A DNA stretch of 7,247 bases, taken from positions 1 to 7,247 of the forward strand of contig SABI01000122.1 in NCBI GenBank assembly GCA_009929055.1, written 5' to 3'. This DNA comes from Spirochaetia bacterium (GTDB taxonomy: Bacteria > Spirochaetota > Spirochaetia > Sphaerochaetales > Sphaerochaetaceae). This document shows, piece after piece, positions 1 to 6,330 of this stretch (position 1 is its first letter; every line of letters begins with the position of its first letter). The position numbers and the translations under genes were made by a program. The notes beneath the pieces are model-generated. The model was not told the DNA's origin and ran no database searches. It saw only the letters and a list, made by a program, of their open reading frames with translations.

Positions 1-207
1 CAAGGGTTTAACTACTCCAGAGTTTTCTATAGCCCGAATGCCATAATCGAAAGAGACACCAGAACGTTCAAAAGAGCCCATATACCCTCCGAGTTGTTCA
101 CTCGACTCTATGAGTATTGTTTTAATTCCACCTTTTGCAATATAGGCGGCACTCGTGAGGCCAGCAATCCCTCCCCCTATAACTACTGCTTCAACCGATC
201 GATTCAT
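1..207 (-). CDS. FAD-dependent oxidoreductase, phytoene-desaturase-like, N-terminal 69 residues (3' end outside window)
   Basis: I translated this partial gene by hand from the minus strand; it is open from the ATG at 207 to the window edge. It begins with a Rossmann dinucleotide-binding fold: a beta strand, a complete GxGxxG motif (GGGIAGL, residues 11-17), and an acidic residue ending the second strand (Glu34) that would bind the FAD ribose. A Gly-Gly pair (40-41) and an F-D-Y-G stretch (53-56) follow, as in CrtI/amine-oxidase-like flavoproteins. It aligns without gaps to the N-terminus of the preceding gene (about 25 identities in the first 56 residues), so the two are tandem paralogues. 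The start is supported by a GGAG nine bases upstream, lying in the last codons of the preceding gene; only four bases separate stop and start, in different frames. Substrate is unknown, and the rest of the protein, including any Fe-S domain, cannot be seen. Confidence 0.85.
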   Translation of the reverse strand, partial: MNRSVEAVVIGGGIAGLTSAAYIAKGGIKTILIESSEQLGGYMGSFERSGVSFDYGIRAIENSGVVKPL

Positions 208-211
208 CTTA

Positions 212-2131
212 TCATTCTCCATATGCTGTTATCATTTCATTCAGTTGTTTTATAGGAACTACTTTACCATGGATTTCTTGGGCAACACACACTTTTTCAC
301 ATAATGAATCACAATCTTTACATGCTAAGGTAGTTTTTCCATCTAATGTTAATGCTTTTTTCGCCCCTAAGATATTTCCACTCTCTAACTTTCTCATGAT
401 GTGGACAATTTCATACTTTGCAGGGCACGCATTCACACAAGGCATTGAGATGCACCATTGGCAAAGAGTTGCTTTATCATGCATGAGAATTAACTTATCT
501 TCTTTTATTGCATTGAGGGAAGGGATAACTCTATTTCCTTCTTTTCTTAAAGAAGGGCCACTATGTTCATACAATTTCACTCGCTCTTTTGTGTGTTCAT
601 TATAGCGAAATTCTTTTTCCTTCATTTTTCTCAAAATGAGATTAGCTGCAGATATTCCACTGATAGTAACGGCTGGAGAACCTGTTCCCATCACCGTAGA
701 CTCTCCTACAAAGTAGAAAGAATCCCACTCTCCTTGGGCGTGATGTCTATTAAGCAAATCTTGCCCAATACGTTGTTTTGGCCCTACTACCGCCCCCTTC
801 TCTTTTAAGGTAAAGTTTTCAATAGTGGTGGGGGTAGCAAGAACGACCTCTTTTACATGTTCACTAAAGTGAGGATAGTGGGCATCCATGCTAGCGAGCA
901 TCCTCTGTATCTCTTCTTTTTTCTGTTTATCATAGGCCTCTTTTTGATTCATTTTCTCTGTTGGATGAGGCCAAGAGCGCAAGGAAGGACCAATAGCGGT
1001 AACAATGTGCTCATCTTCATTGCAGATAGAAGGATCACTTAAACTAAAAGCGTAGGTAGTAATCTCTTTTTCATCTAACTTATCGGGTTCATCTCCCATC
1101 ATTTCAATAGGGAGAGTTCCTTCAGGAAGTCCTTTTTTATCAACAACACAATAGAGGGCAATAGAGGGGTAAGACATTTCTAGGGCGAGAACTTTTTCTA
1201 CTCTCTTAGGATCAATATATTTTTTATCTATCATATCGGTATACAGGGGTTTAAGAACCCCACCGTAGATAATATTATCAGCAAACACATCAAATTCTTC
1301 ATTGCCAGTTTTGATATGAACACCAATAGGCTTGTTATTCTCAAAGAGGATCTTAGTTACTAAGTGACGATAATAGTAATCGACTCCATATTTCTCCCCA
1401 GCTTTTTCTAACTTTAAAGGAACCTGTAAACTTCCTCCAAGTGGATAAAAAGAGCCCCCTACATGGTTTTCTATAAACATCGTAATAGCAAGGATTGCGG
1501 GAGTTTCATCAAGGAGAGTATAGCAATAGGTGCTAGTGAGTTTACTAAAGTATTTAATTACCTCTTCATCTTTAATAAACTTTCTCACAACAGAGCCAGC
1601 ACTCTTTTTGAGTAATGGCAATAATTTCATGAGTCTAAGCGGATGGATCAACAAGGTTTTTAGATTATCACTCATTTTCATCTCTGATGGGGATAAATAG
1701 GTACTATCAGCTGCTATCACATGGGTATAAAGATCATCAATATACGAATAAAACGCCCTTATTTGATCAATAGCATCGGGAAAAAGGGTTTGTAATCGAG
1801 TAAAATAATCTTCAAAGTTTTTATGAAATAAAATAGGAAACCCATCATAGATAAGGCGATATAAATACTCATGACGAATTATTTCAATATCTTCTTCTAA
1901 TTCATTAAAAACAAAACGATGAGGATTAAACCCAGACTCTCCAAAGCCAAACATCATCGCTGTCCCTTGGTCTACTGTTCTCCCTTTTAAGCGAAAAGCA
2001 CCACAAGAGCCTCCTGGATAATCATTTCTTTCAAACAGGGCAACAGATAATCCTTTTTTAGCGAGAAGGGCTGCACTCGTAAGAGAAGAGATTCCTCCTC
2101 CAATAACTATAACCTCATATTTCTTTTTCAT
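212..2131 (-). CDS. FAD-dependent oxidoreductase (CrtI/phytoene-desaturase-like) fused to a C-terminal 4Fe-4S domain
   Basis: This 639-residue protein has two parts. Residues 1 to about 505 form a CrtI-like flavoprotein: an N-terminal FAD motif (GGGISSL, 11-17; the third motif glycine is Ser16), Glu34 for the ribose, P-G-G at 39-41, and the C-terminal FAD signature V-G-E-S (475-478) followed by G-T-G-S-P and S-G near 482-492. After a charged linker, residues 557-639 carry eight cysteines: C557-x2-C560-x4-C565-x3-C569-P, then C604-x2-C607-x3-C611-x3-C615, and a closing V-V-P-I-K-Q-L segment. This closely matches the Fe-S domain found at the N-terminus of the GltD subunit of glutamate synthase and of dihydropyrimidine dehydrogenase (Fer4_20 type), which holds two 4Fe-4S clusters. 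There is no signal peptide, so it is probably cytosolic. An AGGA lies seven bases before the start, 33 bases after gcvPB. It is probably a redox enzyme exchanging electrons through its clusters; the substrate is unknown. Carotenoid synthesis is not supported by the context. Confidence 0.88.
   Translation of the reverse strand: MKKKYEVIVIGGGISSLTSAALLAKKGLSVALFERNDYPGGSCGAFRLKGRTVDQGTAMMFGFGESGFNPHRFVFNELEEDIEIIRHEYLYRLIYDGFPILFHKNFEDYFTRLQTLFPDAIDQIRAFYSYIDDLYTHVIAADSTYLSPSEMKMSDNLKTLLIHPLRLMKLLPLLKKSAGSVVRKFIKDEEVIKYFSKLTSTYCYTLLDETPAILAITMFIENHVGGSFYPLGGSLQVPLKLEKAGEKYGVDYYYRHLVTKILFENNKPIGVHIKTGNEEFDVFADNIIYGGVLKPLYTDMIDKKYIDPKRVEKVLALEMSYPSIALYCVVDKKGLPEGTLPIEMMGDEPDKLDEKEITTYAFSLSDPSICNEDEHIVTAIGPSLRSWPHPTEKMNQKEAYDKQKKEEIQRMLASMDAHYPHFSEHVKEVVLATPTTIENFTLKEKGAVVGPKQRIGQDLLNRHHAQGEWDSFYFVGESTVMGTGSPAVTISGISAANLILRKMKEKEFRYNEHTKERVKLYEHSGPSLRKEGNRVIPSLNAIKEDKLILMHDKATLCQWCISMPCVNACPAKYEIVHIMRKLESGNILGAKKALTLDGKTTLACKDCDSLCEKVCVAQEIHGKVVPIKQLNEMITAYGE
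217..220 (-). promoter_or_regulatory. Shine-Dalgarno site for the downstream FAD oxidoreductase
   Basis: GGAG on the minus strand lies nine bases before the ATG at 207 and inside the final Gly-Glu codons of the preceding gene. It fixes the start of the truncated reading frame and suggests translational coupling of the two flavoprotein genes. Confidence 0.6.
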
Positions 2132-2164
2132 CGCACGATCCTTTTCACTTTTACCTCTATTTAT

Positions 2165-3598
2165 CTACCAATGAACTATAGGAGTTCTGGCAGCTCTTAC
2201 TTCATCAACTCTTTTAACACTTTTGGAATGAGGACTCTCCTTAAAAGGGGTCTCTTTCAACAAAGCCTCATTCACTATCTCTAACAGGGCATCAACAAAA
2301 GCATCAAGATCCTCTAAAGATTCAGTTTCAGTGGGTTCTATCATCATAGCTTCACTCACAATTAGTGGAAAATAAATTGTGGGAGGATGAAATCCTTTAT
2401 CAATCAGCGCTTTTGCTATATCGAGAGTGGTTGTCCCACTTTTCTCTTTGAGCTCTTTACATGAAAACACTACTTCATGAAGATGATTCCCTGTATGAGA
2501 AAGAGGAATTGTTCCCTTCAATCGTCCCTTCATATAATTAGCATTTAATACAGCCATCATTGCACTATGGGTAAGTCCTTCATCTCCAAGGTATGTTATG
2601 TAGCTAAAGGCACGTAACAACACAAGGAAATTCCCCCAAAAACCTAATGTTTTTCCTATACTGGTAAGTGGTTCAAAAGAGAACTCTAAAGATTCACCCT
2701 TATCTATTATACGGGGGAATGGGAGAAATGGGGAAAGAATTTTCTTCACAAGAACTGGTCCTGCTCCAGGGCCTCCTCCACCATGAGGAGTTGAGAATGT
2801 TTTATGTACGTTAACGTGCATCACATCAAAACCCATCTCTCCCGGTTTTACAATATTCATTATTGCATTAAGATTTGCTCCATCATAGTAAAGAAGGGCA
2901 CCCGAGGCGTGAACAAGATTAGCTATTTCTTTAATATCATCTTCATATAAACCAAGGGTATTTGGATTAGTTAACATGATTGCAGCTATGTTTTCATTGA
3001 GGAATAAAGGTAATGCTTTCACATCAACTTGGCCCCTCTTATTTACAGGAATCTCCACTACTTCCATATTACAAAAAGAAGCCGATGCTGGGTTAGTTCC
3101 ATGAGCATTAGAGGGGATAAGAACGGTGTTACGGTGAGCTTCATTTCGACTTCTATAATAGGACTTAATAAGATGGAGTCCTATATATTCTCCCTGTGCT
3201 CCACCAGCACTTTGTAGAGTTCCATCATCCATTCCTACTATCGAGCACAGGCCCTTAAGGAGTGAATTCATCACAAACAAAGAGCCTTGAGTGGTTGACG
3301 AGTCTTGAAGTGGATGAATATCAGTAAAGAGAGGATTACGGGCAATTTCTTCATTCACTTTTGGATTATATTTCATGGTACACGAACCAAGAGGATACAT
3401 TCCTTGCTCTACATTAAAGGTATCTGCTGCGAGGAGGGTAAAGTGGCGAACCACTTCTAATTCCCCCAATGAAGGAAGAACAGGGGCATTCTCTTGGCGC
3501 ACACGTATTGGAAGAGGAGGGAAAGAAGGAACATCGCTAGGAGGCAACTGGTACCCATTTTTACCTATTGTTGAGAGTTCACTTAAAAGTTTATTCAT
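2165..3598 (-). CDS. gcvPB: Glycine dehydrogenase (decarboxylating), P-protein subunit 2
   Basis: This is the PLP-carrying half of the two-subunit glycine decarboxylase, which releases CO2 from glycine and transfers the aminomethyl group to lipoyl-GcvH in the cytosol. At 477 residues it has the normal length for the split form. The family signature Y-P-L-G-S-C-T-M-K-Y-N-P is at residues 68-79. A Ser-Ala-Gly-Gly-Ala-Gln-Gly-Glu segment at 130-137, S-N-A-H-G-T-N-P at 163-170 and a Y-D-G-A-N motif at 238-242 (Asp239 would contact the PLP ring nitrogen) line the cofactor site. The Schiff-base lysine is Lys266 in H-K-T-F-S-T-P-H, followed by a glycine-rich loop. Its ATG overlaps the gcvPA stop in an ATGA, and a full AAGGAGG sits seven bases upstream, so the subunits are probably made in a coupled, equimolar way. 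The stretch just before the YPLGSC motif (about 56-66) looks more divergent than usual, from memory of the family. Confidence 0.97.
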   Translation of the reverse strand: MNKLLSELSTIGKNGYQLPPSDVPSFPPLPIRVRQENAPVLPSLGELEVVRHFTLLAADTFNVEQGMYPLGSCTMKYNPKVNEEIARNPLFTDIHPLQDSSTTQGSLFVMNSLLKGLCSIVGMDDGTLQSAGGAQGEYIGLHLIKSYYRSRNEAHRNTVLIPSNAHGTNPASASFCNMEVVEIPVNKRGQVDVKALPLFLNENIAAIMLTNPNTLGLYEDDIKEIANLVHASGALLYYDGANLNAIMNIVKPGEMGFDVMHVNVHKTFSTPHGGGGPGAGPVLVKKILSPFLPFPRIIDKGESLEFSFEPLTSIGKTLGFWGNFLVLLRAFSYITYLGDEGLTHSAMMAVLNANYMKGRLKGTIPLSHTGNHLHEVVFSCKELKEKSGTTTLDIAKALIDKGFHPPTIYFPLIVSEAMMIEPTETESLEDLDAFVDALLEIVNEALLKETPFKESPHSKSVKRVDEVRAARTPIVHW

Positions 3599-4944
3599 TG
3601 AAGGGCCTCCTTAAGAAGGGTAACAAAGAGGTCTATCTCTTCTTTGGTATGCTTTTCTGTTACCGCCACTAAGAGGGTAGCACTATCTTCTAAACTGTGG
3701 GTAAACTTATAGAGAGGAACACCAATATAAACTCCTTTTGACAAGAAGTATTTAATAACAGATTCCATCACCTTAACACTCTCAAAAACCAATGGGAATT
3801 CACAGAAAAAAGCGATAGTCCCAGAAACAACGACATGCTCAACTTTCTGTAATTCACTATGAAGATAATGAGCTTTATCATAGCTCTGTTTTGCTACTTC
3901 TTTAAACCCAGCATCTCCTACTAAAGCAAGATAGATGGTACTTGTGAGGGCAAAGTGGGCATGGTTTGAACAGATGTTGCTTGTTGATCTATACCTTGTA
4001 ATATGTTGCTCTCTCGCTTGGAGGGTGAGACAAAAAGCTCTTTTGCCTTCCATATCAACAGTTTGCCCAACAATTCTTCCTGGTATTTTTCTCATAAGAG
4101 GTGAATCAACACTCATATACCCACATGTAGCTCCCCCAAAGGCTAATGGGAGGCCTAATGTTTGAGTATCACCTATAGCGATATCAGCACCCCACTGACG
4201 AGCATTCTTTTGCAAAGCAACACTCAAGGGATCACTAGAAATAGCAAACAATCCTTTGTGAGAATGTACAATAGATGCTACTTCACTATAGTCTTCTATA
4301 AAGCCGTAACGATTAGGTGACTGAACTAATAAGCCCATCACCTCTTCACTCATCAACTCTTTAACTCTATCAACATCTACAGATCCTCTACACATACCGA
4401 CATAGATTAATTCTATATCTTGAAGTACTGCCCATGTGGTGATTACTATAATAGTAAAGGGGTGAAGGGTGGATGAAATTAAGACCTTTTTCCTCTTCTT
4501 CTGTGTGTGGCACATCAGGTTAATCGCCTCTACTGCTGCACTGTGTCCGTCGTAGAGGGAGGCATTAGCTACATCGAGTCCTGTAAGGGTGGTGATGTAA
4601 CTTTGAAACTCAAAGATGGCTTGAAGGTATCCTTGAGAGGTTTCAGCTTGGTATGGGGTGTAGGAGGTAACAAACTGAGGAAGTGAGGCAAGGGCATTAA
4701 CAGCTGAGGGGATAATGTGAGAGTAGATACCAAAGCCTAAGAAAGAGAGGCCTCTTTTATTCTTATTGGCAATTTTTTCGAAGTATCTTCTTAATTCTTC
4801 TTCACTCATCCCCTTACTACTATCTTCGTTTGAAGAGAGAAAGATGCCATCGATATGAGAAAAAAGATCACTGACTTTTTTCACACCAATGGCATCTAGC
4901 ATATGCTGTACCTGATCTAAACTATGTGGTACGTATGTATACAT
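3595..4944 (-). CDS. gcvPA: Glycine dehydrogenase (decarboxylating), P-protein subunit 1
   Basis: This is the partner subunit of the split P-protein; with GcvPB it forms the glycine decarboxylase of the glycine cleavage system. The 449-residue length is typical of the family. The N-terminus (M-Y-T-Y-V-P-H) and the D-A-I-G-V-K-K segment at 17-23 are family-like. The most diagnostic block is at about residues 94-140: S-Y-T-P-Y-Q, S-Q-G-Y-L-Q-A-I-F-E-F-Q, then D-V-A-N-A-S-L-Y-D-G. Later G-R-I-V-G-Q-T, T-L-Q-A-R-E-Q-H-I-R-like and S-N-I-C-S-N blocks also fit. This subunit has an aminotransferase fold but lacks the PLP lysine, which is carried by GcvPB. An AAGGA six bases before the ATG supports the start. 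It is separated from the upstream exported-protein gene by 75 bases, the largest gap in the block, so an internal promoter there is possible but not demonstrable. Its stop overlaps the gcvPB start. Confidence 0.97.
   Translation of the reverse strand: MYTYVPHSLDQVQHMLDAIGVKKVSDLFSHIDGIFLSSNEDSSKGMSEEELRRYFEKIANKNKRGLSFLGFGIYSHIIPSAVNALASLPQFVTSYTPYQAETSQGYLQAIFEFQSYITTLTGLDVANASLYDGHSAAVEAINLMCHTQKKRKKVLISSTLHPFTIIVITTWAVLQDIELIYVGMCRGSVDVDRVKELMSEEVMGLLVQSPNRYGFIEDYSEVASIVHSHKGLFAISSDPLSVALQKNARQWGADIAIGDTQTLGLPLAFGGATCGYMSVDSPLMRKIPGRIVGQTVDMEGKRAFCLTLQAREQHITRYRSTSNICSNHAHFALTSTIYLALVGDAGFKEVAKQSYDKAHYLHSELQKVEHVVVSGTIAFFCEFPLVFESVKVMESVIKYFLSKGVYIGVPLYKFTHSLEDSATLLVAVTEKHTKEEIDLFVTLLKEALQ
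3606..3612 (-). promoter_or_regulatory. Canonical Shine-Dalgarno site for gcvPB inside gcvPA
   Basis: AAGGAGG on the minus strand lies within the last codons of gcvPA, seven bases before the gcvPB ATG. With the ATGA stop/start overlap (3595-3598) it confirms the gcvPB start and indicates translational coupling of the two P-protein subunits. Confidence 0.75.
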
Positions 4945-5019
4945 TGAAGTTCCTTTTATATCGCAATAATTGATAGTCTAATAGAACTTCTTACCTCGTG
5001 CAATCACAAATAGATATAT

Positions 5020-5889
5020 TTATTTACTCCACTTTAAGCCAACACTTGCTGTAAGGGTAGCAATGTTGTTTTGAGTATATTCATAACTACTTACTGTCCA
5101 CACATCATCATCATCGTATTGGCTTACACCATTACTTGTTCCACCAAAGAACCGAGCAACTCCAAATAAAGAGTATCCATTACCAATATCATAACTAGCC
5201 CTTAGGGAAGCATCGAGTATAGATCCCTCAAACTCAAAATCTGCCCCATTAAAGAATGCACTACTAGCATAAATACCTGCGATATCAGCACTCAAGGTGA
5301 GTCCAAAAGGAAAGGAATATTCACTGTAGATAGCAAGGGCAGGAACTACCCCTAAGTTTTGAGAAACATAGAGTTGATTTTCTCCACCAGTGAGAGACTC
5401 AAATCTAATTGATGCATTTCTTAGTTGAACAACAACTCCAAGACCAAGGACTGCATTGTCTACCTTACTAAGTACATCATAGGTATAACTTACCCTGTAG
5501 AAAGGGAAAGAGTAGAGGAGCTTCATAGGGGTACCTGCTACAAAGGTCATTGGCCCAGTACCAGTAACATTTTCTCCAACTTTAACGTCAGTTCTAAATG
5601 TAACATTGGTCTCTACCAATAGAGGTTGGTAGGTAAACCATACTCTGTGGTTTTTAGCAATTGTTGCCCCTACTGCGTAGCGAGAGAAGGGAAGAAGGAG
5701 TTCTTGTCCCCCTTGGTTTCTAAAATCAAACTGAGTGGAAGTGCCACCAGCTGGAGCTGGCCCGTTTTGATACGTGTGAGAGAGAATTGCTATTGCACCT
5801 TGTTCTGTTTCAACAAAGGGTTCAAAGCTAAAAGCTGAAAGGGGTAATAACATAGTAAGAGTGATAAGAATTAGTAATGTGCGTTTCAT
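5020..5889 (-). CDS. Exported protein with outer-membrane beta-barrel character, function unknown
   Basis: I do not recognise a named family for this 289-residue protein. It begins with a clear Sec signal peptide: M-K-R, a hydrophobic core at about residues 5-17, and A-F-S at 19-21 as a likely signal peptidase I site. No lipobox cysteine is present. The mature part has no hydrophobic helix. It shows repeated short stretches of alternating polar and aliphatic/aromatic residues with Tyr, Phe and Trp, separated by Gly/Asn/Asp-rich turns, as expected for outer-membrane beta strands. The last strand (residues 276-289) ends L-K-W-S-K, which is not the classical terminal Phe. Asp259-262 is a four-aspartate run, probably in a loop. 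An AGGAGG seven bases before the ATG gives a strong start, 32 bases after gcvH. Its place between gcvH and gcvPA is unusual for a cytosolic pathway; a porin for glycine or related solutes is conceivable, but nothing in the sequence shows it. Confidence 0.8.
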   Translation of the reverse strand: MKRTLLILITLTMLLPLSAFSFEPFVETEQGAIAILSHTYQNGPAPAGGTSTQFDFRNQGGQELLLPFSRYAVGATIAKNHRVWFTYQPLLVETNVTFRTDVKVGENVTGTGPMTFVAGTPMKLLYSFPFYRVSYTYDVLSKVDNAVLGLGVVVQLRNASIRFESLTGGENQLYVSQNLGVVPALAIYSEYSFPFGLTLSADIAGIYASSAFFNGADFEFEGSILDASLRASYDIGNGYSLFGVARFFGGTSNGVSQYDDDDVWTVSSYEYTQNNIATLTASVGLKWSK

Positions 5890-5896
5890 AATGTAT

Positions 5897-5902
5897 CCTC
5901 CT
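5897..5902 (-). promoter_or_regulatory. Strong Shine-Dalgarno site of the exported-protein gene
   Basis: AGGAGG on the minus strand lies seven bases before the ATG at 5889, in the 32-base gap after gcvH. It is a near-perfect site and suggests efficient translation of the predicted outer-membrane protein from the shared transcript. Confidence 0.65.
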
Positions 5903-5921
5903 AGGATGAAAAGCTTTTGTT

Positions 5922-6308
5922 CTAATCGAGAGTCTCGATATATTCTTTATAGGAAGCAGCATCGAGTAAAGCATCTATTTCAGCTTGATCGAAATCTACT
6001 AAAGTATATAAATGGTGCTTGTAGCTGTTTTCGTTAATAACTTCTGGGTTGTCGTTTAAATCTTCATTTACTTCATCAATAGTTCCATTAATTGGGTTAT
6101 AAATAGCACTTGCTGCTTTTACAGATTCAATATTAGCAACTTCTTGATTAGCTTCAACGACATCTCCTACTTCTGGTAGTTCTACGTAGACTATTTCCCC
6201 TAAACTTTCTTGGGCATAGTCGGTAATACCAATATAGGCAATATCGTCATCAACTCGAACCCATTCATGCTCTTTTGAATACTTTAATTGTGATGGAATT
6301 TTACTCAT
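5922..6308 (-). CDS. gcvH: Glycine cleavage system H protein (lipoyl carrier)
   Basis: This 128-residue protein is the mobile carrier of the glycine cleavage system: its lipoyl arm accepts the aminomethyl group from the P-protein, presents it to the T-protein and must then be reoxidised. The lipoylation site is Lys64 in E-S-V-K-A (61-65), the normal consensus. The N-terminal H-E-W-V motif (14-17) and I-G-I-T-D-Y-A (27-33), the L-G-E-I-V-Y-V-E-L-P strand and turn (36-45), and the P-I-N-G-T-I-D-E-V-N block (72-81) are all family hallmarks. Length is complete and typical. An AGGAG lies six bases before the ATG, and the gene follows glyA by 22 bases, so it is almost certainly in the same operon. 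Lipoate ligase or synthase genes needed to modify Lys64 are not in the window. Confidence 0.98.
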   Translation of the reverse strand: MSKIPSQLKYSKEHEWVRVDDDIAYIGITDYAQESLGEIVYVELPEVGDVVEANQEVANIESVKAASAIYNPINGTIDEVNEDLNDNPEVINENSYKHHLYTLVDFDQAEIDALLDAASYKEYIETLD

Positions 6309-6330
6309 CCTCTTCTCCTAAAAAATAATA

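Noticed and set aside
205..214. Possible frameshifted single gene joining the two FAD oxidoreductases.
   Set aside because: The first protein ends just after a complete Fe-S domain, and the second begins with a complete FAD motif, its own ATG and a Shine-Dalgarno site; they are best read as two genes.
396..1042. Plus-strand open frames of 61-81 codons opposite the FAD oxidoreductase gene, and similar ones opposite gcvPB, gcvPA, the exported-protein gene and glyA.
   Set aside because: They lie wholly antisense to well-supported genes, lack family features and look like shadow frames.
212..2131. Assignment of the flavoprotein as a carotenoid desaturase (crtI).
   Set aside because: The fold is CrtI-like, but no carotenoid gene is nearby and the fused 4Fe-4S domain is not part of known carotenoid desaturases; only a general oxidoreductase call is justified.
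4945..5019. Possible promoter for gcvPA in the largest intergenic gap: a TTGCAC followed 17 bases later by TAGACT on the minus strand.
   Set aside because: Only about 3 of 6 and 4 of 6 matches to the sigma-70 boxes in an AT-rich stretch, so it is no better than chance; no hairpin plus T-run terminator is visible either.
5104..5115. Four tandem ATC/GAT triplets, a possible slippage (phase-variation) repeat.
   Set aside because: Only four units of a triplet, which would change the aspartate count without shifting the frame; too short to suggest phase variation.
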